From: Amoeboradix gromovi
Taxonomy: Eukaryota > Sanchytriomycota > Sanchytriomycetes > Sanchytriales > Sanchytriaceae
Assembly (NCBI GenBank): GCA_018985225.1
Contig: JADGIF010000001.1
Location: 31,617-95,616 of the forward strand
DNA length: 64,000 nucleotides
Reading direction: 5' to 3'
The translations under genes were made by a program, and so were the position numbers. A model generated the notes under the pieces. The model did not search any database. It was not told the origin of the DNA and worked only from the letters and a program-made list of their open reading frames with translations. This document shows, piece after piece, positions 47,611 through 56,219 of the stretch; position 1 is the first letter of the stretch, and every line of letters begins with the position of its first letter.

Positions 47611-49260
47611 TTATCCCAACTTCATCAGTATTTCCTTCTTTCTTCCACCTTTTTTCTTTTTGCTGCTGTTATTTGTATTATCCTCACTTGCCGTGGAGTC
47701 ACTTAATGCACTCAATTGAATTGTCCTCCTTGGCGGAACTGTTTCTGCCACCGCTTCTTCTTTCTTTACTGGTAATGGAACATCTGTCCATAGCCATGGT
47801 AAATATATCGGATTACCAACTTCTACAATTTTATCACCTCGATTTACCATTGTTAACATCGATCTTGGTTTCTTGTCTTTCATTTTGGGTATGTTATTAT
47901 TAACCGTATATCTACTTACACAATCTGCAACATTAAGGTCAGGAAATTTACAGTTGCTCTCGTAGAAAGGCTTCCACTCATTTTTCAGCTGATTTCTAAA
48001 TTGAACAGGACTAGTACAAATAAGCCATTTGATTAATGCAGACACGTCTGGGTATGTAAACAGTCTAGGCTGAAGCCTAAGTAGTTCTTCATAGACAGAC
48101 TGCGCATTCAAATGACTCTGCTTGACTAAAAACGACTGGAACATTGCACACCTCTCATCGTGGTGAAACACAGCGCATAGAACCTTGAGGTCTATGTTCT
48201 GGCTGCATAAACATTCACTGTTGGACCTGTTTAACCTAGGGGCCCTCTGATATGTGGTAGAATCGCTGGTGCTGTGATCTTGAAAGTGTGACGTCGGTTT
48301 AGTTAACTGGCCAATCCTCAGTTTGCTATTGATAGCGTGAGAAGCGGATAAATGTGACAAGTAGTCTAATTCTGTGGCAAACCCTAGTAACCCATCTGTG
48401 TTGATGCAATATTCGCACGCAATATGATCTTCTTTATAGTGTTTTTTGAGTTCGTTTAAGTTTTTAAACCATAAGCTTTTTCCTGATTGCTTACAAAGTG
48501 AGCATTCCTCGTGTCTCTGCTTCATATGATGCTTTAAATATTCATCGTTCACAAATCTTTGACTGCAGAACTTGCAGAGGGGATGACCCGTAAAATTGAT
48601 TAGAGGGTTGACAACATTATTAGAATGCGTAATATCAACAGTGATTTCGTCACTGTTATTGACAGTAGATTGCAAAAACAATTTGTCACCTGTTTTAATA
48701 TGGCTAGCAAGAAGATCAGACGGATATATGTTCAGTTCGCTGATGAATTTCTTAGATTCCCTAATGCATATTTCACAATATTTGTAGCCGTTTTTGATGT
48801 TATCATGTTGAGTTAAATGATTTTTCAATTCTTCAAACGCAGCGTAGGTTTGCTTTGTATACTTAACGTGCTCAATTATACCACCAGTAATAGGTTTATT
48901 ACGAACAGCGGGAGTGAAGTACAAGTAGGTGTTCCATTTCTTTGTGCAACCTGGAACCGGACAAGAAAATCCCAAAAGATTCATAACATGAAAATAAGCG
49001 TCATTAGACTTGTAATAAATCTGCCATTTTTGATGAGCATAAGGATACACATTCAGATCAGACGTACTGCCTTTGCTTCCAATGATAATGTAGCTTATAG
49101 GCTTTTTGCAATAAACGCAATCGGTACTTTTAAATAGTAAAAACATGCGCAAAGCACATACAGAACACATTTCGTGATCGCATGACATCCTGGCATTGTA
49201 CAAAAAAGGATGCGAACAAATGGGACAAACTGTTGAATTTGAACTGGACATTTGGGACAT
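47611..49260 (-). CDS. ZNF598/Hel2-type ribosome quality-control E3 ligase
   Basis: 549 aa. N-terminal RING (CPICSHPFLYNARMSCDHEM, then CSVCALRMFLLF and CVYCKKPI), then a series of C2H2 fingers (CKFCSQRFVNDEYLKHHMKQ, RHEECSLCKQSG, HIACEYC), a helical middle and a Lys-rich end (KKKKGGRKKE). This order is that of ZNF598/Hel2, which ubiquitinates 40S proteins on collided ribosomes. Confidence 0.85.
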   Translation of the reverse strand: MSQMSSSNSTVCPICSHPFLYNARMSCDHEMCSVCALRMFLLFKSTDCVYCKKPISYIIIGSKGSTSDLNVYPYAHQKWQIYYKSNDAYFHVMNLLGFSCPVPGCTKKWNTYLYFTPAVRNKPITGGIIEHVKYTKQTYAAFEELKNHLTQHDNIKNGYKYCEICIRESKKFISELNIYPSDLLASHIKTGDKLFLQSTVNNSDEITVDITHSNNVVNPLINFTGHPLCKFCSQRFVNDEYLKHHMKQRHEECSLCKQSGKSLWFKNLNELKKHYKEDHIACEYCINTDGLLGFATELDYLSHLSASHAINSKLRIGQLTKPTSHFQDHSTSDSTTYQRAPRLNRSNSECLCSQNIDLKVLCAVFHHDERCAMFQSFLVKQSHLNAQSVYEELLRLQPRLFTYPDVSALIKWLICTSPVQFRNQLKNEWKPFYESNCKFPDLNVADCVSRYTVNNNIPKMKDKKPRSMLTMVNRGDKIVEVGNPIYLPWLWTDVPLPVKKEEAVAETVPPRRTIQLSALSDSTASEDNTNNSSKKKKGGRKKEILMKLG

Positions 49261-50411
49261 GCTCTAAGAACAGTAGACTTGGGGTAATAGAGGGTGACAC
49301 GCGATTATATTTTACTCATGGCGATAAACTCGTCATAAGTCTATGATTCCCAGAATATCAAGAATTTCCATCCAGAAACTGAGAACTCAAGTAAATCTGA
49401 TAAGCATTTGCGTTTAAAAATGCATATAGACTGTACTGAGAAATTACTGTGGATCTAGCAATACAAACTTTCTGCTATAGATGGAAGAATTTCGCTGACT
49501 GTAAATAGAGTAAAGGTGAAGATCCAGCAACATTTGAGTACTCCTAAAGCATAAACGTTAAGAAGTAAATGGAATGTCAAAGCAAAAAATTTCTATCTTT
49601 TAATCCACAAAAAATGCGTAGTGAACCTACAACCATTGCGATGAAGTCTCTTGTGGCATTGTGAATACTAATTATAGAAGCTTTGAGCTCTTTAAACTTA
49701 GTAAGCAATGGTGAAAGGTCTGGAAAAGAGAGGAACTGGTAACAGCAAATTTTCTGCTAAAGCACACGTTACAAAATAGCAGATATTCTACTCGAGAGTT
49801 TTAACTTTTTGAGGCATTTTTTGACAAGATGTCTGGTTTTTATGGCGCTAATGAGTTAAATCTGATTAAATAATATTGTAGAAGCTAACCGTTTAACTGA
49901 ATAAACCATTTATTGTAATAATATGAGCTAAATCACTCCAACATCTGTCTTTCTATGTTTTACTAGTTGCATAAAAACACCATACTCTTGTTATCGCCAA
50001 TTAAAAATGGCCCTAAATGGTCTCCTGAATATTTCGATTTTGAGAGATCGCTGGCAGATGCAGAATGCAGTCTTTTGCATCCAAATATTTAGGAACAAAA
50101 TTATTATCCAAAGAAAGGTGAAAGGTAGTGGTGGAATATAACGAAGCATTTATTGGCCAAATATACACAAGCTGTGGTTCTCCGTAGAAAACCAGTTTGG
50201 AGGCATTAGCATGCACAAAATTTCATTTTAGACGCAGATAGAGATCATATGGCACAGCAAGAAGCATATATTTGAGATGTATGCATCCTATCTATCCCAC
50301 TCAGTGTAATACAAACAGCCGTCATGGAGCTTTTTTCAGATTCACTTGGGAAGTCATTGATTTTGTAGTAAATCAGGACTTTTATGAGTTTATTGCTCTA
50401 TGAACAGATAT
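49261..50411. other. Gene-poor interval
   Basis: About 1.15 kb without a supportable ORF or RNA gene. It ends with the AGATAT flank of the family A TIR element. Base composition resembles other spacers. It may hold old decayed sequence that cannot be recognised. Confidence 0.5.
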
Positions 50412-50741
50412 GAGATCCAATTTCAGAAAATATCCCCAAATTCTAGTCGGAGGACCTCTTAGAAAGATGTGTCAGTCCAATAATATGCCATCAAGCTTTC
50501 TCTCAATATGAAAAATGCACTGGCAAAATATCTTGGCTGATTAGCACTTGAGCATATGTTGCAATATCTCAACTGATAACCATTTTTGATATTCTGTCTT
50601 GGTGATTGTAATGACGTCTTGTTCACAAACAAGGCAGCATCTGGATGCCTTTCTTTCGTATCTGGTGACATTATAATGGGAGTGTGTCTTCTAAGTGTTC
50701 CTCCTACCTGGAAATGAGGACAATTCGTCAGAATGGGTCCA
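50412..50741 (-). mobile_element. TIR element, family A copy 2 (reverse orientation)
   Basis: The left end GAGATCCAATTTCAGAAAAT and the inverse of the right end (TGGACCCATTCTGACGAATT) match the TIRs of the other copies. It is flanked by AGATAT on both sides (50406-50411 and 50742-50747), a clear 6-bp target duplication. On the minus strand it reads ERHPDAALFVNK, then YQLRYCNICSSANQPRYF, with the RD-x2-GA part deleted. 330 bp, no intact gene. The right end is 16 nt before the PIG-X-like ATG. Confidence 0.82.
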
Positions 50742-50757
50742 AGATATTTCGAAACCG

Positions 50758-51180
50758 ATGTTTCTTCAGAACGGATTTCATGTGCACTGGAAAAATGACA
50801 AGCAAGAAATTAATGAGCCATGTTTATATTTTAGAGTTACAGAAGATGTGATATTTGATCCTTTTGAATTCCCGGACTGCAAGACTAGAGGCAATTTTGA
50901 TTTGGAGATGTCAAAAGAAGAATGGAATCAAAAGTTGGATGTCTGGTGTCCGAGTCAGTTGGAAAGTGTTCATTTTTCTTGCAGATACCAAAACGCAAAA
51001 GGCCTTTGCAAGCTGTACCAGCCTCTTCCCTCTGACTGTCTTGTAATCCCTAATGAACAATTGCAAGACATTACTTACACAATTCCGGTAAAAAATGACG
51101 CGCATGCTAGTTTTGTAATCTACAGTACATTTTCTTATTTTATATTTGTGAGCTGGCTGTTAATAAGTAAAATGAAATAA
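50758..51180 (+). CDS. PIG-X/PBN1-like GPI-mannosyltransferase cofactor (tentative)
   Basis: 140 aa from the first ATG downstream of the TIR element; the frame upstream runs through the TIR and starts at TTG, so I exclude it. It has PCLYFRVTEDVIFDPFEFPD (compare the YxDPYEL motif of PIG-X), then VHFSCRYQN, QPLPSDCLVIP and a C-terminal TM (FVIYSTFSYFIFVSWLLI). PIG-X/Pbn1 stabilises PIG-M in the ER for the first GPI mannose. It is shorter than most family members. Confidence 0.5.
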   Translation: MFLQNGFHVHWKNDKQEINEPCLYFRVTEDVIFDPFEFPDCKTRGNFDLEMSKEEWNQKLDVWCPSQLESVHFSCRYQNAKGLCKLYQPLPSDCLVIPNEQLQDITYTIPVKNDAHASFVIYSTFSYFIFVSWLLISKMK

Positions 51181-51674
51181 ATATGAGATCTCCATGAGTC
51201 GCAGTCAAATATTATAATAAACACGTTAATTTGAAGAAAAACTCATTTGGATTTTCAAAAGAACAAGGCCCAGTGAAGCGTCGATGAATTCTAAAGAATT
51301 TCCACAGACAATCTAGATTTTCTATCTCACATGGTAATATTTTGCACTGCGTACTGAAAATACTTGCAATCCATTAAACATGACTTCGGCTACATAGCAG
51401 AACCAATTGTAGTGCAGTAGATCAATTGAACTGTTGATTAAATAGTGGTCATATTGTCAAAAATCTCGTCTACAGTTTGTGCATTCGTTAAAAGCGAAAA
51501 TTGTCTCGTGATCCACGAGTAATAAAATACGGTTAAAGTTTACAGTTGCTCACAAATTGTAGATTAAAAATGGCATAGCAGTTAAATGAATTTAGATATT
51601 ATTCCCGAGCCATTCTCAAAGATTAATTTACAGCACATTATTTAAGGGGTTTCGCAGCTGTATCTCAAACGTAA
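51181..51674. other. Intergenic interval upstream of RPE
   Basis: About 490 nt. No ORF, repeat or RNA gene that I can support. Confidence 0.5.
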
Positions 51675-52331
51675 ATGAAGAGGTTCATTTCTCCATCAAT
51701 TTTGTCGAGCGATTTCAGCAGACTTTACGAAGAATGTTCGCTCTGTCTAGACAAGTCAAAATACATCCATCTTGATGTTATGGACAACCATTTTGTTCCT
51801 AACCTGACATTTGGTCCGCCAATTATAAAATGCCTAAAGAAAAGGTTAGAGCAGCAAACAAAGCCCTATTTTCTAGACTGCCATTTGATGGTAACCAATC
51901 CAGAATCAATTATACCTTTGTTGGAGGGACATGCGGACAGCATAACTTTTCATTGTGAGGTCTCAACTGATACTCTGAGTTTGATTGAACTGTGTCGCAA
52001 GCACGGATTAAAAGCCAGTATGGCTATTAAACCCGAAACTCAGTTATCCACCGACTTAATCAGTCTTTGCAAGTACTTAGATTCAGTTTTAATTATGACT
52101 GTTAACCCTGGCTTTGGTGGGCAGTCTATGATTATGGAATGCTTAGATAAGGTCAAAAAATTGCGAGCAGAATATCCTGAATTAGATATTCAAGTTGATG
52201 GCGGTATAAACGTTAAAACAATTTCAATGGCATCAAAAAGCGGTGCAAACAATTTCGTCGCAGGAAGTGCGATTTTTAAACACGAAAAAGGCATTCACTA
52301 TGCAATTGATGAATTAAATAAATTAATTTAA
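51675..52331 (+). CDS. RPE: Ribulose-phosphate 3-epimerase
   Basis: 218 aa. A complete TIM barrel: ISPSILSSDFSRLYEE, then YIHLDVMDNHFVPNLTFGPP (metal-binding His and Asp), DCHLMVTNPE, ITFHCEVS, SVLIMTVNPGFGGQSMI and DIQVDGGINVKTI. It interconverts ribulose-5-P and xylulose-5-P in the pentose phosphate pathway. Length is typical. Confidence 0.96.
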   Translation: MKRFISPSILSSDFSRLYEECSLCLDKSKYIHLDVMDNHFVPNLTFGPPIIKCLKKRLEQQTKPYFLDCHLMVTNPESIIPLLEGHADSITFHCEVSTDTLSLIELCRKHGLKASMAIKPETQLSTDLISLCKYLDSVLIMTVNPGFGGQSMIMECLDKVKKLRAEYPELDIQVDGGINVKTISMASKSGANNFVAGSAIFKHEKGIHYAIDELNKLI

Positions 52332-52344
52332 GTTTATTTAGGCA

Positions 52345-53052
52345 TTACGCATCTTCTATTAATGGTTCTATAAAGTATTCTACATAAACATTTTGTTCTT
52401 TTATGGGCAAAAGCATCTGCCATTGCAAAACACCATCTTCGTTTAGTCTAAGAGTAATCTTACTTGCTTTTTTTAGGGTATATTTGAGATTTGCAAACTT
52501 TTTGTACATGTACCGTAGAGAAAGCGATTCTTTCGGATATTGGAATCGAAACTTCTCCAAATTAGATAACGAAGAACTAATTCTGGCGCCCATGCTTGAT
52601 ATTACCTGAAAAGATAAAGACTTCTCGATTTTCAGTTCAACCACTCCATTCAGGATCGGAACTAAGAATATCGATTTTAATAAAGAAGAGGGTTGTATAA
52701 TGGTATCAAGTATTACTTGAGATGGATCCCAATAGGATAGGAAGTTCTGACCCTCCCACACAAGAGTCGGAATTTTAATCATGGCTTTCTCGTCGCTTAG
52801 AGTTAGTTCAGATTCCGTAAATCTAATTTCAATGTAGTCTTCGAACAGTTTGATGCCCTCTAAAAATGGTTTAGAGCTTATTATGATTGCAGTTGTACTA
52901 GGATTAAATTGAGTGAACAACTTTGAGGAAATGTACAAAAATGTGTCAAACGTACCTATTTTATATCCAGAATCAGACGCTGCAAGCGTTATGGAAGGAT
53001 TCTCTTTAAACATGTTTACATTGTCAAATGCGAATGCTGGTAAAATACTCAT
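52345..53052 (-). CDS. RAD1-type 9-1-1 checkpoint clamp subunit
   Basis: 235 aa from ATG. A PCNA-like fold, with KPFLEGIKLFEDYIEIRFTE near the first domain boundary, DTIIQPSSLLKSIF, and a C-terminal part with FRFQYPKESLSLRYMYKKFA and NEDGVLQWQMLLP, then VYVEYFIEPL (compare RNEDGQICFVEYYxxP of Rad1). It forms the DNA-damage clamp with Rad9 and Hus1. The identity of the subunit rests mainly on the C-terminus. Confidence 0.7.
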   Translation of the reverse strand: MSILPAFAFDNVNMFKENPSITLAASDSGYKIGTFDTFLYISSKLFTQFNPSTTAIIISSKPFLEGIKLFEDYIEIRFTESELTLSDEKAMIKIPTLVWEGQNFLSYWDPSQVILDTIIQPSSLLKSIFLVPILNGVVELKIEKSLSFQVISSMGARISSSLSNLEKFRFQYPKESLSLRYMYKKFANLKYTLKKASKITLRLNEDGVLQWQMLLPIKEQNVYVEYFIEPLIEDA

Positions 53053-53113
53053 TACAAACAACGGAGAACGTTATTTCATTTAAAAAAAGTTGCTTCATCA
53101 GAATGAATATTCT

Positions 53114-53423
53114 CGCCTACGTTAAATGTGAAGCTCTCAAATTACTTCGAGATCCCACACTCCTTCAGTGTAGACAACTTGGGTAAGTGCCATTTAAGCA
53201 TATTTTTCCCTACATTAATAAAATAATACCTGGATTAATATCTCTACGATCTTCGTGACCACACGCATTACATTTGCTTTTCATTCTTCATCAACAGTTG
53301 CGTTCCAATGAGAGGTCGCTAAAATCCTTTAAATGGTGTTATTCGTATTACTAAATATTTTATAAAATACGCCAATAAAATTGAAGAGAACTATGATTTA
53401 TTTAAGAAATTCACATTTGGGTT
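53114..53423 (-). repeat. Inverted-repeat pair, copy D2 (arms plus unique core)
   Basis: Reverse complement of D1: arm B is 53114-53201 and arm A is 53276-53423. The 74-nt core (53202-53275) differs from the D1 core and contains a 20-nt intron-like sequence. The copy lies between the RAD1 start and tRNA-Arg, about 15 kb from D1. Confidence 0.92.
53142..53284 (-). CDS. Small spliced ORF in repeat D2, 40 aa, hypothetical
   Basis: Read on the minus strand: MKSKCNACGHEDRRDINP from the core, then a 20-nt intron (53210-53229, coding strand GTATTATTTTATTAATGTAG), then the same MLKWHLPKLSTLKECGISK end as the D1 ORF. The N-terminal CNACGH recalls one knuckle of a zinc ribbon, but no partner CxxC is present. 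The intron matches the genome's consensus, which supports coding use. Function unknown. Confidence 0.38.
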
Positions 53424-53510
53424 CTCGGTTAACATAACGAAATTCTTTTTTGGCAGAATGTTATCGGACTTCGTATGAGTTTATGAAGTAACAAATTTTA
53501 GGCTCTAGAA

Positions 53511-53583
53511 GGGCTTGTGGATTAATGGTTATATCGTCTGACTTCGAATCAGAATGCTCGGGGTTCGAATCCCTGCTGGCCCT
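53511..53583 (+). tRNA. tRNA-Arg (anticodon UCG)
   Basis: Cloverleaf: acceptor GGGCTTG/CTGGCCC (one mismatch), D-arm with AATGGTTA loop, anticodon stem TCTGA/TCAGA with loop CTTCGAA (anticodon TCG), T-arm CGGGG-TTCGAAT-CCCTG. A TTTT tract follows directly (pol III terminator). No intron and no encoded CCA. It reads CGA codons. Confidence 0.95.
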
Positions 53584-53613
53584 TTTGAGGATCCATTTTA
53601 TAATTATTGATAT

Positions 53614-54069
53614 TTATTTTGCTTGGCTTTCTTTTTTCTTTTCCTTCTTTTTGATTTCAATCAATAGATCAGGTCCAAGGGCTTCTTTCAAAATGTCTTC
53701 AATTTCATATGTGAGATCACCTTGTACTACGATTTCATTTGAATTCGCGCTGGTAGAACATGCGAATTGCTTTGCTAACGTTTTTGCGAATGCCTTCATA
53801 TCTATTTCGTGTGCTTCCAGTCCAGCAATAGAAGTTATATGCTTTTTTTTGCTTCTTGACGTTATTGTAACTACAATTTGTCCACCACCCTTTATCTTTT
53901 CAGTTTTAACCTTCTTTGGTTTCTTATATTCCTGAGAAAGAGATTCCTCAATATCAGGATGTTCAACTTTCCAGAATTCTATACATTTATCAGTTTTGTA
54001 GCAATACTCTAATGGAAGGGTGCAATGAATGCAATAAATTGGAACTATCTCTCGAACTTCAAATTCCAT
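53614..54069 (-). CDS. DENR: DENR / TMA22 translation factor (SUI1 domain)
   Basis: 151 aa from the ATG giving MEFEVREIVPIYC. An N-terminal zinc region (YCIHCTLPLEYC), then a Lys-rich linker and the SUI1 domain: GGGQIVVTITSRSKKKHITS, then IAGLEAHEIDMKAFAKTLAK and NEIVVQGDLTYEIEDIL. With MCT-1 it works in reinitiation and 40S recycling. Divergent from the YqeH-type GTPase gene with 32 nt between starts. Confidence 0.93.
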   Translation of the reverse strand: MEFEVREIVPIYCIHCTLPLEYCYKTDKCIEFWKVEHPDIEESLSQEYKKPKKVKTEKIKGGGQIVVTITSRSKKKHITSIAGLEAHEIDMKAFAKTLAKQFACSTSANSNEIVVQGDLTYEIEDILKEALGPDLLIEIKKKEKKKESQAK

Positions 54070-54101
54070 TTTGTCTTGCTTCAAAAAGCGACCCTTGAAA
54101 A

Positions 54102-55343
54102 ATGGAGAAATGTGTTGGTTGTGGAGCAATTTTACAGACCAATTTGCCAGGTATTGCGGGATACCTTCCCCCGATTAAAGAAGAGAAAAGCTGTATTGTT
54201 TGCGAGAGGTGCCACAAACTGAAAAATCAAAATGTCATGATCTCCGAGATACCGAATTTCTCTGAAAGCGAAATTGGAATTCCCAAGGATTCATTGCATA
54301 TTGTTCTGTTTGATCTTATCAGCTATCCCAAATCAATTTGCAATTATAAATTTTTAAACTCAAAGAACATTTGGCTGGTAGGTACAAAATTAGATCTTCT
54401 GCCAAAATCTGTAAACTGTAACATTATCAGTGAAAACGTAAATAAAGACTTTCCAGATGTATTAGGACATAGCCTAGTGAGCTCAAAAACTAGCCAAGGA
54501 ATGAATCAACTTATTAACAGCTTAAAAAGAGAAAGAAGAAGATTGAATCTGACACATTTCTCTTTGTTAGGATTTACTAACTCAGGAAAGACCAGTTTAA
54601 TGAACAGGTTACTAAAAATGTCTCAGCTCTCGAGTACTAAGAATAGAACGGGAACCGATCTCACATATTCAAGTTATCCAGGTACAACGGTTGGAAACAT
54701 TGAATTTCCTTTAAAGAAAATGGCAATTTTTAACAATCCTACAACTGGAAAACTCGTAGATACACCAGGAATGTTTGACCGAGATTCCAACTATAACTTG
54801 TTGAATCACAAGGAAATATTTTCTTTGTCGCAACAAAAAGACTCTTTTAATTCCAAATCTTTTTTTGTACCAAAATACTACCAGAAGTCGCTTTTCATTG
54901 GTGGACTAGCTAGAATAGATATTTTGGACATCAAAGAAGATCCTTTAAATCTCGTTTGGTTCGGTACTAATCGCCTAAATCCACACTTTGTAAATTTCGA
55001 TAAAGCAGATTATTTTTGGAATCGATATATTAACAAAATTATAAAAAATCATGGGCCACCATACGATCCCAGTAGCTTATCTCCTCTTAGAATAGTAGAC
55101 GAATTCACCATTGAAGGAGATAAAAAGACGACCTTAAAAGAAATCGTGTTGAAAAATTTTGGATGGTTTAACATAATAAAACAGTGCGGATCTGCCACCA
55201 TTCGTCTCCATTCTACTCTTCCGAAATCTTTATATACAAGACACCCGTTTGTTAAATCATACGATTACCGAGGAGTGTATGCAAAAACTCATAGATTCTT
55301 TGGTAATCATGTATTGAAGAGTAAAAGATTCGTTAAATTGTAA
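54102..55343 (+). CDS. YqeH-type circularly permuted GTPase (Gep3/Mtg3 or NOA1 type)
   Basis: 413 aa. The N-terminal zinc finger CVGCGAILQTNLPGIAGYLP, then CERCHKL, is the YqeH mark. GTPase motifs come in permuted order: G4 (GTKLDLLP), G5-like (SSKTSQG), G1 (LGFTNSGKTSLMNRLL), G2/G3 (SYPGTTVGN and LVDTPGMFDR). It probably acts in mitochondrial small-subunit ribosome assembly. No clear presequence. Confidence 0.85.
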   Translation: MEKCVGCGAILQTNLPGIAGYLPPIKEEKSCIVCERCHKLKNQNVMISEIPNFSESEIGIPKDSLHIVLFDLISYPKSICNYKFLNSKNIWLVGTKLDLLPKSVNCNIISENVNKDFPDVLGHSLVSSKTSQGMNQLINSLKRERRRLNLTHFSLLGFTNSGKTSLMNRLLKMSQLSSTKNRTGTDLTYSSYPGTTVGNIEFPLKKMAIFNNPTTGKLVDTPGMFDRDSNYNLLNHKEIFSLSQQKDSFNSKSFFVPKYYQKSLFIGGLARIDILDIKEDPLNLVWFGTNRLNPHFVNFDKADYFWNRYINKIIKNHGPPYDPSSLSPLRIVDEFTIEGDKKTTLKEIVLKNFGWFNIIKQCGSATIRLHSTLPKSLYTRHPFVKSYDYRGVYAKTHRFFGNHVLKSKRFVKL

Positions 55344-55346
55344 TAT

Positions 55347-56069
55347 TTATTCTGCAAGTCTTTTTTCCAAATCTTCTTCCTTCAATAAACGATACCCATC
55401 TTTATCAACAATCCCAACTTGAATGTTAACTTTGCTAATTTTCTCTTCCATAACTTGCTTTAAAATCTTCAAAGCTAGTTTTAATGCATCTTCAGTAGAT
55501 AAATTCTCTTTATATTGTTCTACTAACTCTACTTGCGCAGCTTCCCCCGCACTTCCAATAGCCTTAGCTTGATATTGCATATAAGTACCAGAAGGGTCAG
55601 TGACGTATAATTTAGGACCGGTTTCATCAAATCCAGCAAACAGTAATGCAACGCCATAAGGTCGTGCTGTACTTGTACCTTCACCAATGTCGCCGAATCG
55701 TAAAGCGACATCAGAGACACTTTGAGCCAGAGATTCAGTTTTAATCGGTTCATCGTATACAAATGTATGGTTTACAGCCGCTGCACGAGCATGTTGAACC
55801 AAAGTTTGTGCATCTCCAGTTAATCCTGAAGCAGCAACAGCAATATGTTTATCTACTTCAAACATCTTTTGAATAGAATCAGGTATCAATAATTTAGATG
55901 CTACTCTTCTTTCGACTGCTAAAATTACTCCATCTTTGGCTTGAATTCCAAGTGCAGTTGAACCGAGTTTGATAGCCTCAATAGCATACTCTACTTGAAA
56001 AAGTCTACCCTCAGGGCTGAATGTATTTACACCTCTGTCGTATTCGCTTGATGGGTTTGCCAAAAACAT
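55347..56069 (-). CDS. PSMA5: Proteasome subunit alpha type 5
   Basis: 240 aa, complete. EYDRGVNTFSPEGRLFQVEY is the alpha-subunit head, with the PSMA5-specific SSEYDRGVN. Then LGSTALGIQAKDGVILAVER, HARAAAVNHTFVYDEPI, SVSDVALRFGDIGEG, RPYGVALLFAGFDETGP and DPSGTYMQYQAKAIGS. It is part of the 20S core outer ring (yeast PUP2). One of the best-conserved proteins in the window. Confidence 0.97.
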   Translation of the reverse strand: MFLANPSSEYDRGVNTFSPEGRLFQVEYAIEAIKLGSTALGIQAKDGVILAVERRVASKLLIPDSIQKMFEVDKHIAVAASGLTGDAQTLVQHARAAAVNHTFVYDEPIKTESLAQSVSDVALRFGDIGEGTSTARPYGVALLFAGFDETGPKLYVTDPSGTYMQYQAKAIGSAGEAAQVELVEQYKENLSTEDALKLALKILKQVMEEKISKVNIQVGIVDKDGYRLLKEEDLEKRLAE

Positions 56070-56219
56070 TTGTTACACATTCCCCAAATAAAATTATTCT
56101 TCCCAAATAATATGTCTTATTATTACGAAAAGTCATACATATAAGAGAGGCAGCTTTTATTGATTTAAATCTAGGATTGTTTAATTTGATTCTAGAACAA
56201 TTTCCCTGAAACCGTCAAA

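Noticed and set aside
50695-50757. Extension of the PIG-X-like ORF to a TTG
   Set aside because: It is encoded by the TIR of family A copy 2 and starts at a non-ATG codon.
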